Assembly: GCA_035771165.1 (NCBI GenBank)
Contig: JAWNZC010000294.1
Coordinates: forward strand, 677,001 to 741,000
Length of the DNA stretch: 64,000 nt
Origin: Paragorgia papillata
Lineage: Eukaryota; Cnidaria; Anthozoa; Scleralcyonacea; Coralliidae
Direction: 5' to 3'
Part shown: positions 43,074 through 55,085 of the stretch, piece by piece
Layout: each line of letters opens with the position of its first letter
How positions within the stretch are numbered: position 1 is the first letter of the stretch
Notes under the pieces: model-generated
The model's database searches: none
The model's input: only the letters and a program-made list of their open reading frames with translations
Told to the model about the DNA's origin: nothing
Made by a program: the position numbers and the translations under genes

Positions 43074-46000
43074 ACTCATTCACGTCCAGCCCTATACTCC
43101 ATCCGTCACCAGTGACGAATCACTTCGATTTGTTGTGAACCTGCGAGGTTTTGCCCAAAATTACCCCCCTTTGGCTTAAAATGATCCTGAATGATTCCTT
43201 TTTAAAATGAAACCTTTATAACGATATGCCATGAAGTATTACCCGAGCTCTGACCTGAATTCCGGGCAGTGCTTCCACTTGGAAGGAAATTTCCTTCCAA
43301 AAGGAAATTTTGGCATTTGGAAGGGAAAAAAAAGGAAATAAAATTTGGAAGGAAAATGGAAGGAAATTTTGAAATTCAAACTTTTTCAATAATTAAAAGT
43401 TGATGAAACTGCTTATTTTTTACTTTCGGGTTCAAAAACGTGTATAAATGAAAAACACGAGTAGTAATATATGATCCGCGGGGATGCGTGGGGTTAAATA
43501 GGGTTTTAAGCGGAAGACTGCTACACAAATAGTGCAGGCTCAATGTAATTTGAAATTTCTATTTTCGCCATTAACATATACCATGCATATACGGGTAAAT
43601 CATGCAAAGAATGATTGACTCGAGTCCAGAATCAATCTCGTCAGAAGATGAGGTTGATGATGGGGCTTCAGTTCCACCTCACTTGCAACTGCAAACCGGT
43701 ACAAAGCGTGCATTGATAATGACGTTATGTTTCAAACCTTTATCTGACAATTATTCTAGTTTCCAAAGGACTAAAGAGTTTGTAAAATTTTTGCAAACTT
43801 GAAGCTTATCTTTATTAGTTATATAGTTTGGGAATGTAATTGCGAATTGTTAGTTGATTTGAGGGCTCCCCCAGAGGTGAATAAAATCGTCTGGCGTTAC
43901 TGCGTTAGCCAGAACAAAATACTAAACCAATAAATTCGGACAGGAAAGAGTTAATGCATGCAGGTTGGTCATTGTTAAGTTCTTGTGGAACGACTCAAGA
44001 GGCCTGCTGGATTATTTGTCTGACCAAATAGGAATATCGCCTCCCATGTAAACAGCCCCTAAGAAGAACTCGGTACGCCTCGCTTCTTTACGATTTTCTC
44101 GTGATCTTCAGCGGTTCTTTATAGAGCTGGCGACTTCACAAAACGAAATGTTTGTAGATTTCCATGACCATGTATATTGACAGTCTTGTTTATTTTATTG
44201 CCAAGTGTTCGTGCGGTACCGCCGGCCGGCACGTCTTTAATTCAGACTGCTAGAAAGCTACAACAGTAATTGCCTAGGATTATTATTATTGTAGTTCAGA
44301 ACTACAGTAAGACTCTTATTATGAAAACATCCCGGGCCGCTCAACAAATATTTTGTTTACACAAACTCGAGACCAGGACGATATTATGCTGACTTGGCAA
44401 AAATTCTGACAGAAAATTCGACAAAGTTTGCCTAGTCCGTCTACTCCGAACGTTTTCTCAAGAAATAATCCACTGTAGAAGTTATAAAATATATTGGCAG
44501 AAAGATAATTCACCTTGCTATAATATACGTGCAGTTTATCCGACCAAATAGCTTAGTTTCCCTAAAAAAAGCGAAACTAAACATGTCCAAATCATAATAG
44601 CGGCCGCTATTTGGAAATTTTTTTCGTATGTATTATAATGTCTTCTCCGAATGTTTTCTCGAGAAATAAACCACTGTAGAAGCTATCAAATATACTAGAA
44701 GAAAGATAATTCATCTGGCTACAACATACGTACAGTTTATCCGACTAAATAGCTTAGTTTTCTTTAAAAAAGCGAAATACTGAACATGTCCAACACGAAC
44801 TAGAGATTCTTAGGTATCGGTCAGCGACCTTCACCATTAGCAAAAGGACCCATAAATGCCGCCATTTTGAAAACGAGTTTGGGGACACTTTTCCTAACTC
44901 AAAGGTAATAGGAGCACGCAGTCCAGTTATATATATAGGTCAGTGGTCTATGCCTATATCAGCTGTATGGCTCGCGCGCATTGCGTATCTGCACTTGTCC
45001 TATCGGACCTCGGAAAGCGTCGGAAATATTCGGACCACATTCGTATTTTCTCGTTGCGAGCTTTGCCATGCACAATTTCGATCGTCGAGCCACTCGAAAC
45101 AAACTGGTGAAGTGTACGATCCAAATTTAATCATTAGAGAAAGGGTTTATAAGAGATTTTGGAGGGAAAACTGGAAGAAAATTTCAGATTTTGGGATGGA
45201 AATTTTGCTAAAAAGAAGGATAAAAAAAGGAAATTTTGCTTTACCCGAGTGGAAGCACTGATTCCGGGTTGTGGAATTTCCCGTGTGCAACGTGGCATAT
45301 CGACAAGAAGAAAATGGCTTTTATTTGTCAATATATAAGCGAAACCAACGAAAATTTACGCTCTAAGTATAAGCATTTGTTTGTTGTAATTATTTCGTAG
45401 ATTAGCAATAATTTGGTAAAATTTGACGAAACCAACTCGGCCGATCAGGCAATTATCGAACAGAATTTGCCTAGAGTTGTCGGCGTTGTAATGGCAAACA
45501 GGAGTAAATATCACGTAAAATAACCTAAAATCTGAATAGCTGACTTAAAAACGATCCTGCTGATGTGTTATGGTCGTATGTTCTTGTATAATTCTGTTTT
45601 AATTTGTAAATTTCCAAAATAAGTGTATATGGTCGCGCGCGGGCGCACCATGGGGGGTCACAATGGAAAATCTTAAAAAATCAATATAATATTTGCGTTT
45701 TATTATATTGCTTTAATTTTTTCAATTTGAATTTGTGAAATGCTGTTTTTCATTTTATTTGTCCAAAGTTTGGTGGTAAAGTAATTTCTGGTTAAATATT
45801 TAACATTTTGTTTAACTCATTCTTGTCCGGGTCGAAAACCAGTCACAGCAGGTGGTCTTGGCAATTTGTGAATTAATATGGCATAATAACACAAAAATAA
45901 TACCACAATATATCATTTGAATCGTTTTTACCTCTACTATTCAAATTTTGGGTTTTCAGGTCTTGCCAGACAACCCATTTTGCAAATTATGCTAATTTAT

Positions 46001-46818
46001 GGTAATTACTACTATTAATAATATTATTATAATCCAAAAATGTTAAATATTTAACGAGAAATGACTTTACACCAAACTTTGGATCATGTAAAATGAAAAG
46101 CACCATTTCACAAATTCAAATTGAAAAAATTGAAGCAATACAATAAAAGCAAATATTATATTGATTTTTTACGATTTTCCATTGAGACCCCTCATTGTGA
46201 CCCCCCGTGGTGCGGCCGCGTGCGATCATATAACTTATTTTGAAATTTACAAATTAAAACAGAATTATACAAGAACATACGACCAAAATACATCAGTAAG
46301 ATCGTTTTTAAGTCGGCTATTCAGATTTTAAGTTATTTTTGAGTGATATTTACTTCTGTTTGCCATTACAACGCCGACAACTCTCGGCAAATTTTGTTCG
46401 AATTTGCCTGACTCGGCCGAGATGGTTTTCGTCAAATTTTACCAAATTATTGCTAATCTACGAAATAATTACAACAAACAAATGTTTATACTTACTTTCG
46501 GAGTTGTTAGAGCCTAAATTTTCGTTGGTTTCGCTTATATATTGACAAATAAAAGCCGTTTTGTTCTTGTCAACACGCCATAATCCTCGCGGGATTTTAA
46601 TAGATTATAATAATATTTTTATAAAATAATTAGCTGAAATTAGCATAATTTGCAAAATGGGTTGTCTGACAAGACCTGAAAACCCAGAATTTGAATAGTA
46701 GAGGTAAAACGATTCAAATGATATATTGTGGTATTATTTTTGTGTTATTATGCCATGTTAATTCACAAATTGCCAAGACCACCAAATTGACTGGTTTTCG
46801 GGCCGGACCTGAATGAGT
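43074..46818. repeat. Second ACTCATTCA unit, enlarged by nested insertions
   Basis: 43074-43266 plus 45261-46818 match 35923-36896 in order, with the hAT-type element (43267-45260) and an inverted partial unit (about 45809-46604) inserted. At the latter, the junctions read TTTGTTTAACTCATT and GATTTTAATAGATT, where copy 1 has TTTTGTTAGATTA. Confidence 0.7.
43267..45260. mobile_element. hAT-type DNA transposon, non-autonomous, 1994 bp
   Basis: TIR CAGTGCTTCCACT / AGTGGAAGCACTG and an 8-bp duplication ATTCCGGG (43259-43266, 45261-45268); copy 1 has the undisturbed ATTCCGGGTTG at about 36112. No transposase. A direct repeat of about 150 bp (44449-44595 and 44649-44795, CCACTGTAGAAG...AATAGCTTAGTTT) and a small frame at 43602-43802 (SSPESISSEDEVDDGASVP) that I do not recognise are inside. 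Confidence 0.92.
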
Positions 46819-47061
46819 TAATTTTTATGAGATGATAGTTGACTCGATCTCCGCTTTTGTCAAATATTACTTCATAGAAATTAGGAGGTCATAATGTAAT
46901 TATTAAATTGTAAATAAATAGCAGGTGACTTGGAGGATTCTTTCATGAGTATTAATCATTAGTTTTTGTCATCTTTCACACCAAATTCACGAGAGACGAT
47001 TGATGATTTATTACTGCATATATACATTTTAAAAATATTTAAGAAATTCTATTGTGCCAAC

Positions 47062-47367
47062 CTTGCCCAGAGCAACGAACTCCAGCATCTTTCCCATGGC
47101 CACAATTGTGCTTTCCCCAACCTTTGTGTGCACACTCAAATATCGACGACTCCGTACCAGAACATTGAACATTGTTCAGCCATATCTGCCCTGTTCCAGA
47201 AACAACTGAAGATCCTTGATAAGCAGCCTCAGCGTCAATCAAACCAACTTGTCTGCAAACAACGTGAGCGTCATTTATATCCCACCCATCATCGCATACT
47301 GTTCCCCACGTTCCATTGTAAAATACTTCTACACGTCCAGTATTTTCTGACCCCATAATACGGACAC
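47062..47367 (-). CDS. SRCR exon 1 of the visible series (alpha type); multi-SRCR gene
   Basis: First of ten SRCR exons of what looks like one minus-strand gene. 306 bp, acceptor TTTAAG|GTGTCC, donor CAAG|GTTGGC, phase 1-1. Encodes one domain from VRIMGSENTGRVEV through WGTVCDDGWDINDAHVVC, VQCSGTESSIFEC and GWGKHNC to AGVRC. The six cysteines match the class A spacing, whereas single-exon coding is more typical of class B. Multi-SRCR proteins are secreted or membrane receptors that bind microbes, proteins or cell partners; ligand unknown here. No signal peptide, membrane segment or 5' exon was found to the right. Confidence 0.9.
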
Positions 47368-47589
47368 CTTAAAAACAATATAATTTTGAATAAAAAAATA
47401 AATTGTCAATGTATTATATATCGTGCTGCGTATATAATTTATATATGATTACAGCCGTAAATAAGGTGCTTATGAAATTAGATTTTTGCATTTTATATTA
47501 TTTGATAACATAAAAATATAGAAATTTCTAATATTGTTACATAATTATTTTCCTTTTATATTTAATACGCGTTCAGAAAGCAGTATATA

Positions 47590-47591
47590 AT

Positions 47592-47662
<71 letters not shown>

Positions 47663-47664
47663 CG
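47590..47664. repeat. (TA)n microsatellite
   Basis: TA units beside the end of the left Penelope copy. With the (TA)n at 52493-52622 it brackets the Penelope pair, which therefore appears to have inserted into one TA tract. Confidence 0.9.
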
Positions 47665-49785
47665 CATTTTTAAGGTATAATACTATAAAACCACAAAACT
47701 ACGTAAACAAGAGTGCACAACCGGTATATGGGTGCGAATATAAGTGAGTTTTGGTTCACGAAATGTTAGAGAGTGCTCAATACCATATATAGATAGAGCA
47801 AAATACAAAGTATAAAGTATAGTTTTACCTTAAAGTCTTCGCTACCAGAGGTTTCACCCTAAACGGGATCACAGGTGACTGAAAAATATCGGTTAGTGGG
47901 CTGCTTAAATGCGTTAGTTGGGGCGTGGGTGTGGGCGTCGAAACGTCTGGCGGATTCATTTGGAGCGTGGGTGTGGGCGTCGAAACGTTGCGCGCATTCC
48001 TTTGATTGTTTAGGTTGTTGATCCGAAATCTATTTTTGTGCCGACACGTCGAAACTATTTCTGATCTTTTGTTTAGTAAGAGTTGTTTGTCTGCCTTCAT
48101 GATGAAAAGTTTTTCGTCCAAACATAAATTGCATCTTTTTGATCCTCCCGTGTAAGAAATTGAGTGTTTTAGTATAGACCAGGTTATGTCGAAACTTTGG
48201 TTTTTTTCTTTTAGATTCCAAATGTATTTCGAAAGTTCCGTCTCATTTGAATACTTTTTATTCTGGAAAAGATTTAGTATGGTTACGATATCGCTCTTTA
48301 AATGTACTTGCTGTCATGCCAATGTATTGCTTAGTGATGTTCGTGTTGCTTATGGAAATAGATGCCTTGTATACTATGTTGTTTGTCATGCATTGCCCAC
48401 GTAGGGGGCAATTGTCCTTAATCCTGCATTTGCAACTGCTTGTAACTATGCTTCGTGGCTTGCTTTTCCTGATTGTGCGTGAATTATGTTTCGTGATAAT
48501 GGACTTGACGTTGTTCATGCAACTATAGCTAATCTTGACTGTGTTTCTGTTAAAAAGTTTGTGAAGCTTGTGTCCTGGTGGAAAGTGCTTGTCAATAAGG
48601 CTAAGAAAATTGCGTCCTATGTTTGTTTTGACATTTTTGTTAAATGGAGGGTTAAACCAGATGATATTGCGGTGTCTATTTCTGCGTGTTTGCTGTGGTG
48701 TTTCTTGTGTGTAGTTTAGCTCATGGTTGAAATTGCTGCGCCTTAATGCATCTTGGTAAATTGGTGCGGTTTCATGGAATGTCCGCTCGTCAGACGAGAG
48801 GAGGCAAATGCGCTTGTTGATTGATGTAGGTAGCTGTCTTAAAATGCTTGGTGGGTGGTTTGATTGCTTGTTTATGTATAATGGATCGTCATTGGGCTTT
48901 CGAAAAGGTTTGTATTTTCCATTGCTTAGGTCGAAAGTAACGTCTAAAAAGTTTACTGAAATTAAATTTGCTTCTGCATGCCGTGATTTTTAAGCCAAAC
49001 TGTTCGAAACTTTTGTGAAGATCTTTTCTTGTTTTGTCTGCCAATCGTGCGGTCTTATTTTTTAGTACTGCCAATCCGTCGTCTCTATATAGGCCAATAT
49101 TTTGGTTGCCAAACTTTTTCCCTAGGTCGTTTAGAATGAAAAGGCCTACTAGTTCGCATACTTCAGCGCCGTCATAGCTACCCATGGTAACATCAAATAA
49201 ACTGTTGCTGTCTTTTTTTATCCACGGTTTTGGTTTTCGTTGTTGAAAAGGAGCGATTTTCTAGCGTGTTTTATTATTGAAATGTCACTTTCGGTAATGA
49301 TAGCCAAATTTCTGGCCCAAGATAATGCTTGGTCCAGAAGGTCTTCAGATTTTTTCGATCAAATCTTTCAAATAAGCATCTTGTGGTGGTATTGGAATGT
49401 TTTTCAGTGAATGGTCAAACCGAAATTTTCGCATTTTTAAGGTATAATACTATAAAACTACAAAACTACGTAAACAAGAGTGCACAACCGGTACACGGGT
49501 GCGAATATAAGTGAGTTTTGGTTCACGAAATGTTAGAGAGTGCTCAATACCATATATAGATAGAGCAAAATACAAAGTATAAAGTATAGTTTTACCTTAA
49601 AGTCTTCGCTACCAGAGGTCTCACCCTAAACGGGATCATCAGGCGACTGAAAAATATCGGTTAGTGGGCTGCTTAAATGCGTTAGTTGGGGCGTGGGTGT
49701 GGGCGTCGAAACGTCCGGCGGATTCATTTGGAGCGTGGGTGTGGGCGTCGAAACGTTGCGCGCATTCCTTTGATTGTTTGGGTTG
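47665..49785 (-). mobile_element. Penelope-like element, left (minus) copy, internally deleted
   Basis: Carries the same parts as the right copy in reverse: terminal repeat (about 49430-49785), the start of the RT frame, then after a deletion of about 695 bp the [14 protein letters not shown] part (49185), the GIY-YIG part (48518-48258) and the tail with CGCCCACACCCACG units. The deletion joins points equivalent to 50195 and 50891 of the right copy at a short A/T microhomology. A TTTT in place of TTT near 48268 shifts the endonuclease frame. Confidence 0.88.
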
Positions 49786-50125
49786 TAGATTTCGGATCAA
49801 CAACCTAAACAATCAAAGGAATGCGCCAGACGTTTCGACGCCCACACCCACGCCCCAACTAACGCATTTAAGCAGCCCACTAACCGATATTTTTTAGTCG
49901 CCTGATGATCCCGTTTAGGGTGAAACCTCTGGTAGCGAAGACTTTAAGGTAAAACTATACTTTATACTTTGTATTTTGCTCTATCTATATATGGTATTGA
50001 GCACTCTCTAACATTTCGTGAACCAAAACTCACTTATATTCGCACCCGTATACCGGTTGTACACTCTTGTTTACGTAGTTTTGTGGTTTTATAGTATTAT
50101 ACCTTAAAAATGCGAAAATTTCGGT
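49430..50125. repeat. Head-to-head Penelope terminal repeats (about 0.7-kb palindrome)
   Basis: Left arm 49430-49780 and right arm about 49793-50125 are inverted copies around AGATTTCGGATC. The left arm holds two CGACGCCCACACCCACG-type units and the right arm one, so the match is not perfect. Confidence 0.9.
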
Positions 50126-51350
50126 TTGACCATTCACTGAAAAACATTCCAATACCACCACAAGATGCTTATTTGAAAGATTTGATCGAAAAAATTGAAA
50201 GCGTAATAAAACGTATGAGATGGAAAGCTCACTTTTTTCTTAATGGTGATAGAAACCCGTCAAAAAATAACCATTTCGGACTGCCTTCTAACAAAACACC
50301 TCCCACTATTTTGGATATTAAACCTTTCGAAGACGACTTAATAAAACTCATTGAAAACACCAAATTTCGGCATACAAGCAATCCATTTCAGGAATCTTTG
50401 GTAAACGATTTGAAGAAAATTAATTCGTCACCTAATATTTTTGTTTTCGCCGACAAAACTAGAAACATTTATGAAACCTCGCTCGACACATACAACATTC
50501 TTTTGCATGACAATATAACAAAAACATATAAACATGGATCAGAGGGCACCATAGAACAGATAGACAATGAACTGAAACACATTTCGAATAACTTGGGAAT
50601 TGGCGACCGTATTGAACACATGAAAAAACGCGAAACATTTATTTCGCTCAAAGATCATAAGGATAATTTCGAAAACAACCCAACATGCCGATTAATTAAT
50701 CCTGCTAAATGTGAGTCCGGAAAGCTCAGCAAAGTAATTCTTTATAAAATCAACTCTAAGTTAAGGAACATTTTGAACGTAAATCAATGGAGAAACACAC
50801 AAGAAGTAATCGAATGGTTTGGCAACATTGAAGAGAAAAACAGACATACCTTCATTTCGTTTGACATTGTTAATTTCTACCCTTCAATTTCTGAAGACCT
50901 TCTGGACCAAGAATTATCTTGGGCCAGAAATTTGGCTATCATTACCGAAAGTGACATTTCAATAATAAAACACGCTAGAAAATCGCTCCTTTTCAACAAC
51001 GAAAACCAAAACCGTGGATAAAAAAAGACAGCAACAGTTTATTTGATGTTACCATGGGTAGCTATGACGGCGCTGAAGTATGCGAACTAGTAGGCCTTTT
51101 CATTCTAAACGACCTAGGGAAAAAGTTTGGCAACCAAAATATTGGCCTATATAGAGACGACGGATTGGCAGTACTAAAAAATAAGACCGCACGATTGGCA
51201 GACAAAACAAGAAAAGATCTTCACAAAAGTTTCGAACAGTTTGGCTTAAAAATCACGGCATGCAGAAGCAAATTTAATTTCAGTAAACTTTTTAGACGTT
51301 ACTTTCGACCTAAGCAATGGAAAATACAAACCTTTTCGAAAGCCCAATGA
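50110..51350 (+). pseudogene. Penelope reverse transcriptase (two frames)
   Basis: 50110-51021 starts MRKFRFDHSLKNIPIPP and carries NIFVFADKTRNIYE, SLKDHKDNFENNPTCRLINP and FISFDIVNFYPSIS (motif A, Asp). A frame change near 51015 leads to [14 protein letters not shown] and [11 protein letters not shown] (motif C, two Asp) in 51054-51350. A second change near 51260 (an extra T in GGCATGCAG) moves the following [10 protein letters not shown] part to a third frame. Penelope RT is related to telomerase RT. Both breaks are present in the left copy too. Confidence 0.85.
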
Positions 51351-51499
51351 CGATCCATTATACATAAACAAGCAATCAAACCACCCACCAAGCATTTTAA
51401 GACAGCTACCTACATCAATCAACAAGCGCATTTGCCTCCTCTCGTCTGACGAGCGGACATTCCATGAAACCGCACCAATTTACCAAGATGCATTAAGGC

Positions 51500-52380
51500 G
51501 CAGCAATTTCAACCATGAGCTAAACTACACACAAGAAACACCACAGCAAACACGCAGAAATAGACACCGCAATATCATCTGGTTTAACCCTCCATTTAAC
51601 AAAAATGTCAAAACAAACATAGGACACAATTTTCTTAGCCTTATTGACAAGCACTTTCCACCAGGACACAAGCTTCACAAACTTTTTAACAGAAACACAG
51701 TCAAGATTAGCTATAGTTGCATGAACAACGTCAAGTCCATTATCACGAAACATAATTCACGCACAATCAGGAAAAGCAAGCCACGAAGCATAGTTACAAG
51801 GAGTTGCAATTGCAGGATTAAGGACAATTGCCCCCTACGTGGGCAATGCATGACAAACAACATAGTATACAAGGCATCTATTTCCATAAGCAACACGAAC
51901 ATCACTAAGCAATACATTGGCATGACAGCAAGTACATTTAAAGAGCGATATCGTAACCATACTAAATCTTTCCAGAATAAAAAGTATTCAAATGAGACGG
52001 AACTTTCGAAATACATTTGGAATCTAAAAGAAAAAAACCAAAGTTTCGACATAACCTGGTCTATACTAAAACACTCAATTTCTTACACGGGAGGATCAAA
52101 AAGATGCAATTTATGTTTGGACGAAAAACTTTTCATCATGAAGGCAGACAAACAACTCTTACTAAACAAAAGATCAGAAATAGTTTCGACGTGTCGGCAC
52201 AAAAATAGATTTCGGATCAACAACCTAAACAATCAAAGGAATGCGCGCAACGTTTCGACGCCCACACCCACGCTCCAAATGAATCCGCCAGACGTTTCGA
52301 CGCCCACACCCACGCCCCAACTAACGCATTTAAGCAGCCCACTAACCGATATTTTTCAGTCGCCTGATGATCCCGTTTAG
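51500..52380 (+). pseudogene. Penelope GIY-YIG endonuclease
   Basis: The upstream link RNIIWFNPPFNKNVKTNIGH and NRNTVKISYSCMNNVKS precedes the open frame from 51721. CNCRIKDNCPLRGQC is a cysteine cluster. NIVYKASISISNTNITKQYIGM (Tyr ... Tyr-Ile-Gly) begins the GIY-YIG domain, with FKERYRNHTKSF (catalytic Arg) and RCNLCLDEKLFIMK after it. This nuclease opens the target for reverse transcription. The final 50 residues repeat VSTPTPTPQL because of the tandem CGCCCACACCCACG units and end at the stop near 52380. The domain itself is intact. Confidence 0.82.
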
Positions 52381-52491
52381 GGTGAAACCTCTGGTAGCGA
52401 AGACTTTAAGGTAAAACTATACTTTATACTTTGTATTTTGCTCTATCTATATATGGTATTGAGCACTCTCTAACATTTCGTGAACCAAAAC

Positions 52492-52622
<131 letters not shown>

Positions 52623-52627
52623 ATATA

Positions 52628-53020
52628 TATACTATTTAAGAAATAGAAAACATTTTCCGTGTTTCCATAGAGTTATAGAAACACGAGCGGAAGTTTGGGA
52701 GAACGAGAAATTGTAGTGGGAACACAAGCCCGCAGGGTGAGTGTTTCCACACTATTTCGAGTTCTCCCAAACTTCCACAAGTGTTTCTATAACTCTATGG
52801 GAACACGGAAAAAAATGTTTTCTATTTCCTTTATAAAATAACCTGTCGGAAATAGGTATAGAACGTAAAAATAATCACTGCATCAAAGCGTAAATTCTCC
52901 TTACTCTTCGTATGATGGCGTATAATGGCGTATCCTGCACGGTAATGATGGCGTATTGAAATAGAAACACGGCTTTCAACCAATGGCCGCGCTTGTTTTC
53001 AAAATGTTGTTTTATAAATA
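52628..53020. mobile_element. Crypton-like non-autonomous element, second copy
   Basis: Same as 37758-38185 (TTAAGAAATAGAAAACATTTTCCGTG; box CCTTTATAAAATAACC; right end CAACCAATGGCCGCGC...AAAATGTTGTTTTATAAAT), lacking the small AATGGCGTGGACTTTGCC segment. It is the copy carried by the duplicated segment. Confidence 0.65.
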
Positions 53021-53639
53021 TATATAGCCATATAGCCTTTCTTTAGCCACGTAAAATTTAGCTGCTACCTTCCTACCTGTTGTCAATTAGTGACATATCT
53101 TTTGTTAGCTTTTTTAGGATAGCTGAGTGCCCTTGGTTAGCATTTTAACAAAGCCGCTTGTTATTTTTGTCTCGTTCCCCGCAGAAACGAAACTATTGCT
53201 GTGTTAGCTTTCCAATGACGTCACAAAAGAAACTGTCATCACAGATGAAAATAGTCCAATGGCAGTGCAGTGTTGTTGGCAGCATAAGCTAAAACTTCGA
53301 TCTTATCCAATGAAATCAAAATTCCGCATAAAAAATTAGTTGGAGGCGTGGTTAAACGCCAAAACGAAGTGAAATAATATTGCTGATATAGCACAATTTG
53401 CTGAACGACGTAAACAATCCCGTGTGAAGTGAATTATATTACCATACTCCATACCATGAACAAGCGAATGCCGAGTACTGTAGGAACTTTTCACTCTTTG
53501 AACTCTTCGAAATTGCATTGAGATTGGGCGAATAGCATTCCGAAAGTTCAGTCGGGTTGACCCTTGGCCTTGGAAAAGCTACTCGATCACTCAAGTATTT
53601 ATAGTAAATTTTAATACGCTGTTCGTACAAGTCTTTCCG
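53021..53639. other. No gene recognised
   Basis: A frame at 53439-53747 (minus) runs into the MULE-like TIR and resembles nothing; GC and codon pattern give no support. No SRCR exon was found here. Confidence 0.5.
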
Positions 53640-53648
53640 ATCAAATAC

Positions 53649-54347
53649 TAGCCTCCTTCGCAGCCCTTCTTTGCGGGCCTCGATATTTTCGTCCCCCACT
53701 AAGGTCTGCTCAAACGAGCAACACATTCCGTTCCGTAGATTGACCAATCAGAGATAGGCTCCTAAAATCGGGGAGGCTGACATTCACCTTGGCCATGTAT
53801 CCAGGTAAATAATTATTATCCGCTAGATACATTTCGCCAACACTTGTAGCCTTTTTAAAGCTTTTCGCACAGATTTATTTACACGACCAGCAAGAACATA
53901 TTCATAATACCGCATTCTTCGTAAATTTTGTAAAGCTCTGAGCTATAGTAAGCGAAATATTAGCTTTCAAGTAAACTAATTTGGGCAGTAGCTATAAAAC
54001 CGTTAACACCTTTGAGCGTTTGTTTACAATCTTAAATTTCTCTCAACGCTCTTACGCTTTACACTGACTTTCACGCTTATTTGTTTGCATAGGCAGCAAG
54101 AACATAGTCAAAACAGTATTCTTCGTAAATTTCTTTAAGTTCTAGGCTAAACTTTTCAAAATATTAGCTTTCGACTAAACAAATTACACATAACAATACC
54201 AGCCCAGGATGGCTTTATTTAGCACGACAATGGTGTAATTTCATTGGTCCATGTACACAAAGGGAACGGAATGTGTTGCTCGTTTGAGCAGACCTTAGTG
54301 GGGACGAAAATATCGAGGCCCGCAAAGAAGGGCTGCGAAGGAGGCTA
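53649..54347. mobile_element. MULE-like foldback element, 699 bp
   Basis: TIR of about 95 bp (TAGCCTCCTTCGCAGCCC / GGGCTGCGAAGGAGGCTA; inner GAGCAACACATTCCGTTCC and complement) and a 9-bp duplication ATCAAATAC (53640-53648, 54348-54356). The same family as 31250-32574 but a different subfamily. No coding. Confidence 0.92.
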
Positions 54348-54699
54348 ATCAAATACAGGCTTTGAACGAATTACACACAGAATGAATTTTAACTTAAATA
54401 TCGGTGTCATAAATGACCGCTAATGTAGCCGGCTTTCCTAAACAGTGACATTTTAATACTGTATCTACATATAAATAACCGCAACATTTCCGTCGTACTG
54501 ACGCCACATGTACATATTTCAGGGGGGTAATGCTCCCCAGAAATTTTTTTTAAAATTTTGGATCTGAAATGATCTTTTTGCATTCTGAGGGCACCACAGT
54601 GACGAAAATTTGCATTTTCTAAGTACCATCATGTCCAAAATTTATTTTGTCCAAATGGAAATTGTTTCATTTTTATATTTCATTTGAGAAACAATTTTA

Positions 54700-54862
54700 C
54701 AATTTATATTTATTTTATTTATTTATTAACTTTGCCTCAATACAAGACACACAATTAAGATATGAAACTACAAAGTTATACTAATGAGGCTGGGTAACCG
54801 CAACAGCTAAAGCCAATTACTGCGGACCCTTATGTTACAGTAATTGAAATAACAGATTTAAT
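54700..54862 (-). repeat. LINE 3' tail fragment
   Basis: On the minus strand GTCCGCAGTAATTGGCTTTAG, then GTTGCGGTTACCCAGCC, then AAATAAATAAAATAAA: the same ordered words as at 22140-22270. 5'-truncated, no coding. Confidence 0.5.
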
Positions 54863-55085
54863 TATTTTAACCAACAAATAAACAACAGATACAATACATC
54901 TACTTCAAATATTTAATACAGTAAGTCTGATTCATGGCTTCAAATATTTTATATGTAACTGATAACCATGCTGCAGGTTGGACCATTTCACTCTATGCAG
55001 AAGCTCAAAACAGAGCTGTATCGCCAATTCCCAGATGCCTCAGGCCTAAAACATTTAAATACTATGTCAAATTAAAAAACGTTGT

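Larger units (their letters stand above)
49793..52490 (+). mobile_element. Penelope-like element, right (plus) copy, nearly full length
   Basis: Terminal repeat about 49793-50109, coding 50110-52380, and a terminal repeat again at about 52200-52490 (CCTGATGATCCCGTTTAGGG, then GGTAAAACTATACTTTATAC, then GAGCACTCTCTAAC). Direct terminal repeats are common in Penelope elements. The coding region has three frame breaks, two of them shared with the left copy. The right end runs into a TA microsatellite. Confidence 0.88.

Noticed and set aside
44950..45261. 103-codon frame at the right end of the hAT element
   Set aside because: Ends inside the TIR and shows no domain pattern; likely chance.
53439..53747. 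102-codon minus-strand frame
   Set aside because: Starts in the TIR of a MULE-like element and crosses its border; no family resemblance.
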